Shown: positions 36,035 to 46,899 of the stretch, piece by piece
Layout: each line of letters opens with the position of its first letter
Numbering within the stretch: position 1 is the stretch's first letter
Source of the DNA: Trissonchulus latispiculum
Taxonomy: Eukaryota; Nematoda; Enoplea; Enoplida; Ironidae
Direction of reading: 5' to 3'
DNA length: 64,000 nt
NCBI GenBank assembly: GCA_030248195.1
Contig: JASAND010012799.1
Span: 45,331 to 109,330 of the forward strand
Translations under genes and position numbers: made by a program
Notes under the pieces: model-generated
Databases searched by the model: none
What the model was told of the DNA's origin: nothing
The model's input: only the letters and a program-made list of their open reading frames with translations

Positions 36035-36388
36035 CCAAGAGCACATAATACATAAGAGTGTGACAGCAGGCAAGCTCTCTGTTATCAGCTGTAGGTACAT
36101 GCTATGTTCGCTAACGGCTGACCCCCCCACAAACGTGTATGTGCTCTTCAAAGAAATTCGCACGCTATCTTTACGTGTTAAAGTTCGAAGCAGACGCACA
36201 TTGAACCAACTGAGTAGTTGTGTTTTCGAGCTTTAACACGTAAAGATAGCGTGCGAATTTCTTTGAAGAGCACATACACATTTGTCATTTGTGGGGGGGG
36301 GGGTCAGCCGTTAGCAAACATAGCATGTACCTACAGCTGATAACAGAGAGCTTGCCTGCTGTCACACTCTTATATTATGTACTCTTGG
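36035..36388. mobile_element. Foldback MITE (CCAAGAG family), copy 5
   Basis: CCAAGAGCACATAATACATA to ATTATGTACTCTTGG. It directly abuts copies 4 and 6 with single TTTTA spacers (36030-36034 and 36389-36393). A near-perfect long inverted repeat is visible: ATGTGCTCTTCAAAGAAATT (36138) against AATTTCTTTGAAGAGCACAT (36256). Confidence 0.92.
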
Positions 36389-36393
36389 TTTTA

Positions 36394-36535
36394 CCATAGC
36401 ATAGCGTGCTAATTTCTTTGAAGTGATGGGTCTAATTTGTGGGGGGGGTCAGCCGTTATCGCGCGTATCATATCCCGAAGGCTAATAACTAAGAGCTTGA
36501 CGCTTGTCACACTCTTAGTTATTATGTACTCTTGG
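36394..36535. mobile_element. Foldback MITE (CCAAGAG family), copy 6, half element
   Basis: Keeps only CCATAGC at the left, then jumps to the right half (GCGTGCTAATTTCTTTGAAG, GGGGTCAGCCGTTATCG, ATTATGTACTCTTGG). It is followed by TTTTA (36536-36540). The left half has been deleted, yet the spacer pattern is intact. Confidence 0.88.
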
Positions 36536-36785
36536 TTTTACTTATACTACTAAATTATAATTTGATTTCAATTTCAAAGTTAAAATTTCACAAGTTGAAG
36601 AAACTGGATGTTATGTACCTCAATACTTTTATTGCGCGCAAACGCGGCGTCAGTTCTTAGATCAATTTGAAATTTCGGGCTGCAGATAACTACAGCCCCC
36701 TTATCCCTTATCTGCTGTGTCAAATCGACCAGCTGCTGATGCAGACCTCCACTGAAGGCCACTCGATCAATAAAATCCTGTAACA

Positions 36786-38090
36786 TTTCAGAATTTGCAC
36801 AATATCAGCTAATTTAGCAACTTCAAGAAAATTCAATGAATAAAAATTTATTAAATCAATTTCAATTATAACAGCTTGCAGCCATGAAGATTATGATGAT
36901 GATAATGATGATGATGCTGAAAGAATGAAAGATTGGAACCAATTTGGCAATCTGAAAACAGTTGTCGATGGACACCGTAAACAGTTGGCCAAATTAAATT
37001 CCAAAAATCCAAATTTGATTCCAAAAAATCCAATTTTTTGATGGAAGTTATAACTGGTGTTTGAAAAACGGTGATTTTTGAATGAATAATTCTGGTGGTT
37101 TTTGTGACTGATGTTTGAATGAATTTGAATTTTGAAAGAAATATGTCGGTGAAAAATTGTCTCTGCACAATTTTTGAATGAAAAACTTTCGAATGGGAGC
37201 ATTTTCTGACAGATGACTGAAAGAAATTGAATTAAATTGCCATAATTTTTTCCTGTGATGCTTCAAGGAGCCCTTGGAATTTGGTCAATTAAAATTTCCC
37301 CATTATTGTCTGTGATTAAATTATAAAGGTTAGGAATTCCGCAGACCTTAAATTTGGTTAAAAAAATTTCTGAGAGACAATTCCAACGGCTGTGATTTTG
37401 GCGAGCTGCTTCTGACCAGTTTTCTTATCTGTCATTGGTGGTTGAAAAACATATATTCTAAGGTCGCTGATTGTGTAGTCTTGTCAAATTTAGTCGGCTT
37501 TTTTAAGGGAAATGGATGTTTCCTACTATACTTAACAATACTTCTTTGTATTATTTTCGGAGTTTTTTCATCTGTGATTTTTGCCGGTTAGCCGGGATTA
37601 TTGCAAATCGGATTTTGTCAAATTTTTTTCCTGTGACTTTTTGTGGTGAGATCGAAATTTCTTAAAAAAAATAGCTGATTTTTTCCCTGCGATTCTTTAC
37701 GTTTGAACGGGAATCCATTCTATTGGAATTGACTAAAAATTTTTACTGTGAATTTTCGTGAGGAGACAGGAAAGTAGCTATTCTGTTTTTATCAATATTT
37801 CTTGTCTGTGATTTCTCGTGACGCGTTTTTAGCACCTTGGCAAGCGTGATTGTGGCTCGATAGTCGGGATCAGAATCTTTTGATAGACGCGCAACTTTTA
37901 AATGAGAAATTTTCAGATAGGTAGGAATTTGATCTTTGAGAATGTCCTTAAAAAGCTTTGACAGAATTTGAAAGAATGAGCTCGGAAAATTTGATTTTGT
38001 GTGGATAGATTAGTGTAATAATTTAAGGTCTTAATTTAGAAGTATAATTTATGATGTAATTTTGATATTGACAGCAATTTTTTACGACAC
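36786..38090. other. Intergenic or intronic, degenerate tandem sequence
   Basis: A GAT-rich run is at 36885-36916. From about 37230 to 37830 a worn repeat recurs every 70-100 bp around the phrase (C/T)CTGTGA(T/C)TTTT (for example 37250, 37305, 37570, 37630, 37686, 37745, 37809). No reliable exon was found. Confidence 0.45.
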
Positions 38091-38139
38091 AGCCAGACGT
38101 TTCGGTTTAAAACATGGATGTGCTCCTTAGAGTGCGATG

Positions 38140-38820
38140 GCACCCTCAATATAATACTAACTGTCTCAAAGTAAAAACGATGAGCACAGAGCCATTCCAC
38201 CTAGTCCCCCCGGCTGTGAAGGTGCTCCCGTCAGTAGAACTAAAGCTACACCGTGCAAGGCGCCAGAGACGCTGGTGACGCCACGACGTTACGCCAAATT
38301 ATCGCCGCGAAAAGCTGACCTACTGTTGCCAACATGTGCTAGTTCCTAGGAACTAACCCATTGCAGGGTACAATAGGTTGACTTTTCGATCCGAAATTTC
38401 AAAAACGTACACTGTAGCAAAGGAGCAAGTACAATTACAGTTTGCTTAATGACTGTAAAATATTTAAGTTCCCGGTGAAAATTTCGAATAGAAGATTTTT
38501 GGAATTTATTATGTCTGATGTAACTGCGATGAGCACAGAGCTATGGATTTCCACGGGAACCACCCAGCCACGACGTGGTCCTGTCACTAGACTACGCCAA
38601 AACTAAAGCAGAAGAAAGCCTACCTGCTCGACCATACATGTGTTGGTTCCGTGGTTGTTAAAACTAGCCCATTGCAGGGTAAAGGAGGTCAGTCGTGATG
38701 TTGCCGATGCAAAGGAGCCGGTTCTGCTTACAGTTTGCTTGACTGTAAAAGCATCTGCCAGCATGGCAACGTATGCCGGAGCATGCCAACCCGAAGGGAG
38801 CATCCCTCCCTAACTTTGAG
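38140..38820 (+). repeat. Tandem duplication, about 340-bp period
   Basis: GATGAGCACAGAG(C/A) at 38178 and 38528, a CGACG(T/TGG) patch, ACATGTG(C/T)T(A/G)GTTCC at 38333 and 38636, and CCCATTGCAGGGTA at 38358 and 38670 occur in the same order twice. The second copy is diverged. No coding signal. Confidence 0.75.
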
Positions 38821-39003
38821 TTCCGGCTGTCGTGTTGACCTTCACCAATTTTAACCCCCTATTACGAGCTACTGACAGTTAGACAGCATTCGTACCAGAG
38901 GGCCGACAAGTATTTTAAAGGTCGTACTGTGTGAAGAACATAGCTTAGAACGCAGTACGGTACACACCATATCCAGATCTAGCTTGTTGTAGAATCTCGT
39001 CAG

Positions 39004-39175
39004 AGATCAAATCTCATATGGAAGTAAATTTTGACATAGAGATTCAAAGTATTCAAAGTTTTCAAGCTTATTGTCATGATACAGATCAAATCTCTCACAT
39101 GGAAGGAAATTTTGACGTAGAAATTCTTTGACGTAGAGATTCAAATTCAAAGTATATTCAAAGTACTCACTGTTT
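39004..39175 (+). repeat. Short local duplication
   Basis: GATCAAATCTC(A/T)(T/C)A(T/C)ATGGAAG with AAATTTTGAC(A/G)TAGA(G/A)ATTC is repeated with a period of about 78 bp, followed by a third partial GACGTAGAGATTCAAA. Confidence 0.7.
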
Positions 39176-39499
39176 GATGTGTGTTAGCTTGTTTTTTTAC
39201 CATTTGCTTTCACTTTTTTGACTTTCCTACAGTCTGGCAGTTCACGGTCAGCTCACGTTATTTGGGATTTTTAATCCCACTGGGAGTTTTTAATCCCTCA
39301 CAATCTTTGGGATTTCTTAACCCCACCGTGATTGCCAGCGTCTGCCAAGCTTTTGCCAAAAGTGGCACAACGTGTGCCAAAGTTGGCACAATCTTGTGCC
39401 AAAGTTCTTGTGCTAAAACTCAGCTCACGTTTGCTATTAGTGGGTGAACAATCCAACGCTTGATGAATTGTGCTTCACAATGATAAGAAGAGCCTACAT

Positions 39500-39797
39500 C
39501 GAAGGATCAAAAAGCAACGTCGCTATGGACGCTTGGCTGTCACAAGCCGCGAGCTGACAACAGAGAACGGCTAACCCCCCTCCCACAAAGGAGTGACCTA
39601 GTGACCAGCCACAAACAAGTAAGTAAGTACACGTTTCTGCACGATTACGCGCTGGGTTTTTCGTGTAAAAGCTCGAAAACACAACGTCTGTGTGCGTCTA
39701 ATTTGTGTCTGCTTTAGAACGGAAGAATATCGTTCGAATTGCGTAGACGTTTACGGACAGAGCTGCGGCTGTTACTTTTCTATTATGTAATCTTGAT
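39500..39797. mobile_element. Degenerate foldback element related to the CCAAGAG family
   Basis: Contains AACGGCTAACCCCCCTCCCA, AAAAGCTCGAAAACACAACG, TGCTTTAGAAC and a right end TCTATTATGTAATCTTGAT. The left end is not clear. It lies next to the TATTA cluster. Confidence 0.6.
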
Positions 39798-39833
39798 AAT
39801 GGTAAGTAGTATTACTAGTTAAAGTTAGTATTA

Positions 39834-40222
39834 TCAAGAATACATAATGATAAGAGTATGCCACTAGGCAAGCTCTATGTTATCAGAGCAAAAACTATGC
39901 TCTGTTCGCTAATGGCCCACCCCCCCCCCGCAAATTAGACCCATCACTTCAAAGAGTTTCGCGCGCTATGCTTGTGTTTTAAAGCTCGAAACAGACACAA
40001 AATTCGCTAACTCACTGCATGTGTTTTCGAGCTTAAGCACATACGCATAGAGCGAGTGAGCGTACCCCCGTGTCGACTAGGCACTGATTTGCGGGGGGCG
40101 GGGTCAGTGGTCACTAGGGTCTGATTTGCGGGGGGGGTGGGCCGTTACCGAGCATAGCATAGTTTTTGCTCTGATAACATAGAGTGTGCCTAGTGGCACA
40201 CTCTTATATTATGTACTCTTGG
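39834..40222. mobile_element. Foldback MITE (CCAAGAG family), copy 7
   Basis: TCAAGAATACATAATGATAA to ATTATGTACTCTTGG, with TATTA at 39829-39833 and at 40223-40227. Two sub-palindromes inside: GCAAATTAGACCCATCACTT at the left and GGGGCGGGGTCAGTGGTCAC at the right, around TTTTAAAGCTCGAAACAGAC. Confidence 0.9.
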
Positions 40223-40227
40223 TATTA

Positions 40228-40517
40228 TCAAGAGTACATAATAACTAAGAGTGTGACACGCGTCAAGCTCTTAGTTATTAGGCTTGTGGACATGATCTGC
40301 ACGATAACGGCTGACCCCCCCCACAAATTAGACCCATCACTTCAAAGAAATTCGCACGCTATGCCTACGTTCTAAAGCTCGAAAACACAACTACTCAGTT
40401 GGTTAAATGTGCGTCTGTTGCGAGCTGTTGCGAGCTCTTATCGTGCAGATCATGTCCAAAAGCCTAATAACTATGAGCTTGACGCTTGTCACACTCTTAG
40501 TTATTATGTACTCTTGG
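40228..40517. mobile_element. Foldback MITE (CCAAGAG family), copy 8
   Basis: TCAAGAGTACATAATAACTA to TTATTATGTACTCTTGG. Spacers TATTA are on both sides (40223-40227 and 40518-40522). Part of the right half is deleted around 40430 (GCGAGCTGTTGCGAGCTCTT), so it is shorter than its neighbours. Confidence 0.9.
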
Positions 40518-40522
40518 TATTA

Positions 40523-40894
40523 TCAAGAGTACATAATGTATAAGTGTGACAGCAGGCAAGCTCTCTGTTATCAGCTCTAGGTACATGCTCTGCACGCTAA
40601 CGGCTGACCCCCCACAAACGTGTATGCTCACTTCAAAGAAATTTGCACGCTATGTTTGCGTTCTAAGGCTCGAAGCAGACACAAATTGGACGCACGCAGG
40701 CGTTGTGTTTTAGAGCTTTAACACGTAAAGATACGGCGAGTGAGCGTACAGAAACGTGTACTGGGTACACATTTGTGGGGGGTCACTAGGTACACGTTTG
40801 TGGGGGGTCAGCCGCTAGCGTGCAGAGCATGTACCTTGAGCTGATAACAGACAGCCCTCCAGCTGTCATACTCTTATCTATTATGTACTCTTGG
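40523..40894. mobile_element. Foldback MITE (CCAAGAG family), copy 9
   Basis: TCAAGAGTACATAATGTATA to CTATTATGTACTCTTGG, with TATTA at 40518-40522 and 40895-40899. It ends the second tandem cluster. Confidence 0.9.
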
Positions 40895-41439
40895 TATTAT
40901 GTAATTCAATGGATGGCGTAAAAACTGGATTCTACGTGATTTACACAAATAAAGTTCTGCAAATCTACACATGCAACATACACACCAGGTACAATCCGCA
41001 TTGTAGGTTAGTTCTGGTTCTAGTTGGTTTGACCTGAACAAGATTTCGGATTCTTTAACCTTATTTTTCAAATTTTTCCATATTTGCTCAATTTTTTTGA
41101 CAATTTAGTTTTAATTTTAAATTAATTTAAAATTAGAATATATAAAAACCATATTTAATTGGGGTAAATTTTATTATAATTAATCATAAGTTTTATGATT
41201 TATTACAATTCTGTTAAAATTTATTAGAACAAGACAATATCGGTGGCGATGGATTAAATGACATGTTCAAATTAAATGGACTTCTAACGATCAACTGAAT
41301 GTCTTTCTGCTATAAACTAATTGTATTATCTATCATTTATTTAGTTATTTGTTTCCCTTTTATCACAGCAAACTACGAAAAACTGCACTTAGAACTAAGC
41401 AAGTCTATGCATTACGTTGTTAACTTGAAATAGCATATA

Positions 41440-42340
41440 TCCCTGTTAAGCTAATGAGAAATGAACCTTCGTTTTACCTTCATTTATGTACTTCCAGTTC
41501 CTCAAAGACTCAGATTTAGAGAAAACTTAAAAGAAACTATAAACTACATGTGGTTTGCAAAATTCAAATACTTCAAGTTTTAAAATTTGTTTAAATTATT
41601 TAATTATTTGTAAAAAGTCGACAAACTTACCTTGGCTGTGAAATCCCGGAGGCTTCATCGTTGGCAGGCTTCCTCAACATTCAGCACATAAAATTTGGCA
41701 TCCACCTAAAAGAGAAACTAAACTAGATCTGACAGAACAGAACGTCAACAGATTACATGTCCTGACAGATGCAGTTTTAAACGGCAAGTAATAATTTGCA
41801 TACAATTTGCAATAAGCAATCCCCAACAGGGAGGTCATAGACGCAGACGCATTCATAGCGGATAAAATCATTAAAGAGAAGTTCCTGTTAAGGGAACAAG
41901 ACAGAGATGCAGTGAAGAACATGGGAAGAATCTCTGTTTGTGTGAGGCAAATGAGCAGGTTTCCTTGGCTCAAGAATTTAGACACTGTGAAATGAAACAC
42001 TCATAATGCGAAACGTAGAATTCGAAGTGAGGAAACATTGAATACTAATGTGGAGCAATTTTGTTTTTCCGTAATTCTTGTAGACCTAGGATAACGTTTC
42101 ACGTACTCTCTACAGTATTTTCATTCGGATTCTATTTATACCTTTAGTTACTTCCTTTTCCTCCAAGATTGGAGAAAATTTAAAACAAACCTTAAACTAA
42201 GTCGGTTTTGGAACATTGTAATGCATAAAACATTTGAAAATGAGTTAAAATTATTTAACAAATTGTACAAACTAGACAATCTTAGCTTGACAGTGAAATC
42301 CCGGAGGCTTCATCAATGGCGGACAAATCGAAGTGAGAAA
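41440..42340 (-). repeat. Tandem duplication of about 0.66 kb carrying an exon-like motif
   Basis: On the plus strand, GTGAAATCCCGGAGGCTTCATC occurs at 41638 and 42292 with similar AT-rich flanks. On the minus strand the first copy has exon borders: TTTTAG|GTGGATGCC at 41706 and AGCCAAG|GTAAGT at 41631. The 75-bp block has stops in all frames but contains ATGAAGCCTCCGGGATTTCA, so it could be a 5' exon with a start codon (MKPPGFHSQ). The second copy has lost the donor (CAAG|CTAAG). Which gene it might belong to is unknown; it lies upstream of the JmjC-like exons on the same strand, but the phases do not join directly. Confidence 0.45.
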
Positions 42341-43082
42341 AATTGAATAATTCCAGTGTGAAACAAGTTTGTGTTTATGTAAATCTCAACTTCACCTAGC
42401 TGAAACACGATTGACATGCCTGCTTTAAAGATATTCCCTAAAAACTTTAAATAATAATCGTAATCCAGGGAACTGAAACTTTTCTCCTTTTTTCACAAAC
42501 TGGATTCATAATTATACTAATTACGTAGTTTTTCTTTTCTGTATGCGTATTTAACAAATTAGTATGCGTTCAATTGTTAATAAAACGGTTTAAAAGATGA
42601 GACATGTTTCTATAATGTAAGACCAGAAAGGGATTTGCAGCCGCAGAATCAATAATATTTCTTACTAATATTTAATTCTAAGAAACTTTTCTACTTGGCT
42701 AAAACGTCTATTGATGATGTTAATCTGGTATATGTCTAAGTTGACTTGAACACTATGCCCATGGGAAGTTTTCATTTTTGGGGATAGAAAACTTATTCAC
42801 GTGATTTCAGTAATTGGCACTTGTTTTTCATAAAATTTCATTACCATTAATAATTAATTTTTGTACATCAACTAGGTTTTTATTCTGCCTAGAGAGGAAA
42901 CATTGCTGCGCTTGTGGCCATATAAAGCACTGCTCTTGCTATAGAATGGAGATCGTGATATGTTTATCATTCAGATTAGGTCTGTTTATCCGCTACTCTA
43001 AACTATACTATACTATACTATACTCTAAACTGTACCCTGCTGATAGTGTTATGGATCCTTTTCGGTTATCCCAACAGCCCTT
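42341..43082. other. No gene seen; (CTATA)n run at 43003-43025
   Basis: AT-rich. A pentamer run ACTATACTATACTATACT lies next to the left end of the 3.8-kb element. Confidence 0.5.
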
Positions 43083-44493
43083 CACTGTAAAAAAAATTGC
43101 ATAACAGTTATCTATTTTTCTTAGATAGGGAATTTGTGACATCCCAACAAATTAGATAACTGTTATCTAATAATTTGGGATGGCAGCAAACAGTTAAAAT
43201 TGGAGACTTGTTACCAATTTAACTTTAATAGCCTTTACCATAAATTCCAAGGTAACTGTTATCCGTGAAAAATAGAGGGTCGTCACCTAAAATTAAAGGA
43301 TGACTGGTATTTGTTAGTTTTTTGTTCAATTTAGAATAATTGCGGAAAACAAAGCGAACATGCTCCCTAATAGAGGCACATCACAGACGACAGGAACCGG
43401 ATAATGAGCTTCGAGCTTTAATTTTCATTTAGATGTTTGGTCGAGAATTATCCTGTTGGATACTAAAATATCCACAATATTCACCACTGTCAGCCATCCA
43501 ATCCAACGCTTTGGATATTAGCAATCAAAATGTTGCTAGCTATCCGGCCATTTGAATTGGATGGCTTCCAACAAAAAGGGATTTCAACCCTTCTTATTGG
43601 GTTTAGACCCTGCCATCGGTACCCCCAGAGGTACGTAATGGCCAAAAAAGATTGCTTCCACTGCTCTGTAAACAGAAGCAGTAGGAGCAAATATGTCACA
43701 AAATATTGACATGAAACTTAAAAAAACTTGTTTGTTTCTCTCCATTATATAGTGCTCGATGCGGTATCAGCGTATCGAGTACTTGCTTATTAACACACGT
43801 TACTGCACGAAGTGGTTGAGCTGGATGAAACCTGCTTCGCTGATGCAGCAAAATTTATGGGGTCAAACGTGCAGCTGACTGTGACAGCGTCTGGATACCC
43901 AGATTGAAATGTTCCTAACTTGCTCAATTTTGCGAGTTTTTCAGAGATCTATACATCATTTTGAAGCTCATAATGAGCTGAATTGTTTTATGAAATCAAA
44001 TCATGGAAAAAAAATCAGTTCTGTCAACCAGTTATTCTACATGTGCATATATACATTTTAATATTTAAGTGGGTTGGGCTGCCAGGGTCAAAAATTCTAC
44101 CTACAGCATTGAGGTCAAAGTGCTCCAAGTGATAGCCCTTTGAATTTTACGCAATCTACCAAAATTTCAGATTATTTCGGCCTGGAATAAAAAGGTTGTA
44201 GCTAATCAAAGTTTTCACTTTCTGTTGAAAACGGGCCAAAACAGGGAACTTTAAACTATGGCAAACAAATAACAATCAAATGGGAGTTTGTCGTAAGAAG
44301 AGTCGCTTAAAATTGAAAAAGCTATCGATTGATGCAGCTTTTGTGCATATTAGTAAAGTTCGAAAAATGCTGCAAATTGTTAATATTCGGCTTTTCGGGA
44401 TTGTCTCACAGAACTGATGCATACAAAACTTGCAAATTGTATTTTGAAGAAAGTTCGTGGACAAGTTTTGGATCTGTTTTGAGCTTCAGAATG

Positions 44494-44495
<2 letters not shown>

Positions 44496-44582
<87 letters not shown>
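44496..44582. repeat. (TA)n microsatellite
   Basis: About 43 TA units. Confidence 0.97.
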
Positions 44583-44586
<4 letters not shown>

Positions 44587-44624
44587 CTTTAAGCGGTTTC
44601 GAGTTCAAACGACAGATGGGACAA

Positions 44625-44740
44625 TGAAAGTTTGAAATCAGGATTGAAAGATGTGAAGAAAAGTGTCCAGGGCGGGCATCGAACCACAGAACTTGGGAAC
44701 TATCTTGAGCAGGACGCTGTACCACTGAGCCACACCCTCG
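44625..44740 (-). mobile_element. tRNA-derived SINE, copy 1
   Basis: On the minus strand a tRNA-like head has an A-box-like TGGCTCAGTGGTA and a B-box GGTTCGATGCC. It is followed by GCCCTGGACACTTTTCTTCA and a TCAATCCTGATTTCAAA tail. The same arrangement is found at 51666-51778 and 62065-62176. This copy has the best-kept B-box. Confidence 0.75.
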
Positions 44741-45069
44741 TCGTTGAGATTATTTTATTGTGCTGATTTTCAAACTTTCGGAGTTCACGCAAAACAGTGA
44801 TATTTAACAGGACCAAAATGTTTTAATCACAGGTGTTACTGTTTGCCTCGCATCAATGTTGCTTGCCATGTTGCCACTGTACTAGTTCTAAATGCTAAAT
44901 GTATTCTGTCTGTCGAGTGTTGCTTCTTTCTCCAGCAATGACAGGTCTAAATTTGAAATTCTGGCAAAAATCGGCGTCTCTTTGCGCCAATTTTGATCCA
45001 ATAAAAATGGCAGACCTTGCCCCCTCTTTCCTACCATAGCTTTTGACCTTGAGGTAGTGATGCCAGGCA

Positions 45070-45480
45070 CTGAAACTGAAACTGAACTAGGCTTCAGGTT
45101 GTACAGGTTTCAGTTTCAGTTTCAGAGGAGACTTTTCAGAGGAGAGTTTCGTGAGGAGACCTGAAACTGGAACTGAAACTATTTTAGGCGACCGACTGAA
45201 GCTGAAACTAGATTGGGTAAAGACCTGAAACTCGGACTGAAACTAGTTTCAGTCTTTTTTCAAGACATGAAAATTTGAAGGTTTAAAGCGGTTTTTCGTT
45301 AATACTCTGCAGCGAAGTATATATGATCATAAATTCATGCATTAATGTCTCAAGGCTGGAACCTGCAGTTTTTCGAATGAATTGAAACTGACACTGAAAC
45401 TCCGACTAAAACTAAAACTGAAACTGAAGCTATCTTGGGAAGAGACTTGAAACTGAAACTGAAACTAACATCGGTTACTA
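45070..45480. repeat. CTGAAA/TTTCAG hexamer arrays, both orientations
   Basis: Clusters of CTGAAACTGAAACTGAA and of TTTCAGTTTCAGTTTCAG alternate with short unique segments, forming a foldback-prone region. A related array is at 48420-48710. Terminal repeats and target duplication are not clear. Confidence 0.8.
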
Positions 45481-46899
45481 AAACAACACTATAAGTTGAG
45501 GATAAAATAGATGCTAAATTTAAAATTGTGGCTAAATTTCGAAAGTTTAATCATTTGTTTAATCATACACGGCGGTGCTTTCCTGATGCTTTTGCTGTCG
45601 TATCACCAAACACGGATAATAATAATGCAATTTAGACCAAAACCCAGTGCAGATTTTATCTAATAACTAATATCTAATAGTTCTAATATTTTATTAAAGT
45701 ATTTCTCGGAATCCGAGCCTGGGGGTCTGGGGAAAGCCGTCCAGTTCTGAGTCCAGGCTGTGTCTGAAATTATAGACCCGGATACAACTTTGCCCCCTGT
45801 GAAGTTTGGTCCTATGTGTACGTATGAATCTCGAAATAAAGACCGGACTTCGTGTAAATTTAGGAAACTAGGTGCAGATTCAGGTCTGAGGTGTGTGATG
45901 TAAAAACTATTCTAAAACCTAATCTCCTCCAACCTACTTCTAAATAAAATACACAAAATTAGTATTTACTCATCGATAACAATTAAAATCGACAAACTAG
46001 TCGAACTTCAAAACAATGCTGTACTCACACCAAATACAGAAGTTTATACTAAGCTATCAGCACAAAGCAATATAATGGCGGACAAAAGGGGGCTCCCTAC
46101 CACTCAACACTATAGACCCCAACTAAACTGCGTCAGACCAAGAGGTCAGACTGGTTTTGACAGGCCTTATATATAGTGACAGTCAATCAATAAAAGCCAA
46201 CCATACACACTAGTAGGAAATGGTTGATTGTTTGTCAAATAAGAGTATAATTTTGAACATCTGTTATTTAAAATATAAACTCTCCTATTGTAGATACATC
46301 ACAAACTACAGTATGACTGTCTTTACACATGTATCGCTAACTTCACATTACAAATTAGATTACTGTAGATGCACTGTACAAAATACTGTAGAGATACTGT
46401 AAAATCTATAAGGTTACTGTAATTTTAAATCCTTATACTTAGGCTTAGCACGTCTAACTGACTGATATTCCACACCCCTCTACTTTCAGGTTAAATTGAG
46501 TGTAGACGCAATTTGAGTGCAGTTTCATAGCTACAACTAAGGAGCCTCTCCTCTGCCCATGTTGCTTATTGCCGCTATCATCATGAAACGCCGAAAACTA
46601 TTAAAATTTTAACTATCTGAACTATTTAACTAACTTTAAGATTAAAAAATTTTGCCACTATCAACAATATTTAATGAGTACAGGTTAGCAATTGCCGTTG
46701 AAGTACTATGCCCAAATTAAAAAGATTGATATTAGCCAGCAATATTAGATAACTGTTATCTAATTTTCTAGATTTTCAATCAATCCCGAAATAATAGCTA
46801 ACTGATATCTTTTATACCTGATAACTTTTATCTATTTTTCTTGAATGACAACAGTGATCATCGAAAAATGGATAACAGCTAGGAAATTTTTTTACAGTG

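Larger units (their letters stand above)
34725..36777 (-). pseudogene. JmjC-domain protein gene, three exons seen, probably inactive
   Basis: Three minus-strand exons join in phase: 36777-36619 (53 codons, TTACAG|GAT to GAG|GTACAT), 35526-35337 (TTTTAG|TGGGAG to AACG|GTTTCT) and 35116-34725 (CTCCAG|TGGCCC to TCGG|GTAAAC). The joined frame aligns with the second half of a JmjC domain. EVYSFLPYDN and RLKRWYVIPDMEEDM match the LYSxxYLHxGxPKxWYxIP motif, and YRVDQAAGD, VVTFPKGAHFGLNLATN and CHSAVN match Q.AGE.VxTFPxxYHxGFNxGxNxAE. The third iron ligand (His in GAHFGLN) is kept, but the HxE pair is replaced (SREIEGEVYS where WHxEDxxLYS is expected). TAG at 34931-34929 interrupts the frame between AAGD and VVTFP. 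The first exon (VVICSPKFQI) may be a JmjN-like segment; that is tentative. A following open exon-like piece (34404-34191) is out of phase. JmjC proteins act on chromatin; with these losses it is likely a pseudogene or a non-catalytic relative. Confidence 0.6.
43083..46899. mobile_element. 3.8-kb non-autonomous element with CACTGTAAAAAAA termini
   Basis: The left end CACTGTAAAAAAAATTGC and the right end (complement CACTGTAAAAAAATTTCC) are inverted. Inside both ends lie several copies of a palindromic motif, (A)GATAACAGTTATC(T): 43100, 43158 and 43251 at the left; 46746, 46798-46830 and 46870 at the right. Flanks give only an ambiguous 2-3-bp target duplication. CACTG ends suggest a CACTA/CMC-type relative (inference). 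No transposase-sized frame is present; the interior holds a SINE, a TA run and a CTGAAA array. Two independent MITEs with one end each lost would be an alternative. Confidence 0.55.

Noticed and set aside
36866..37266. Overlapping minus-strand frames of about 100 codons
   Set aside because: Three frames overlap in low-complexity AT-rich DNA; none is better than the others.
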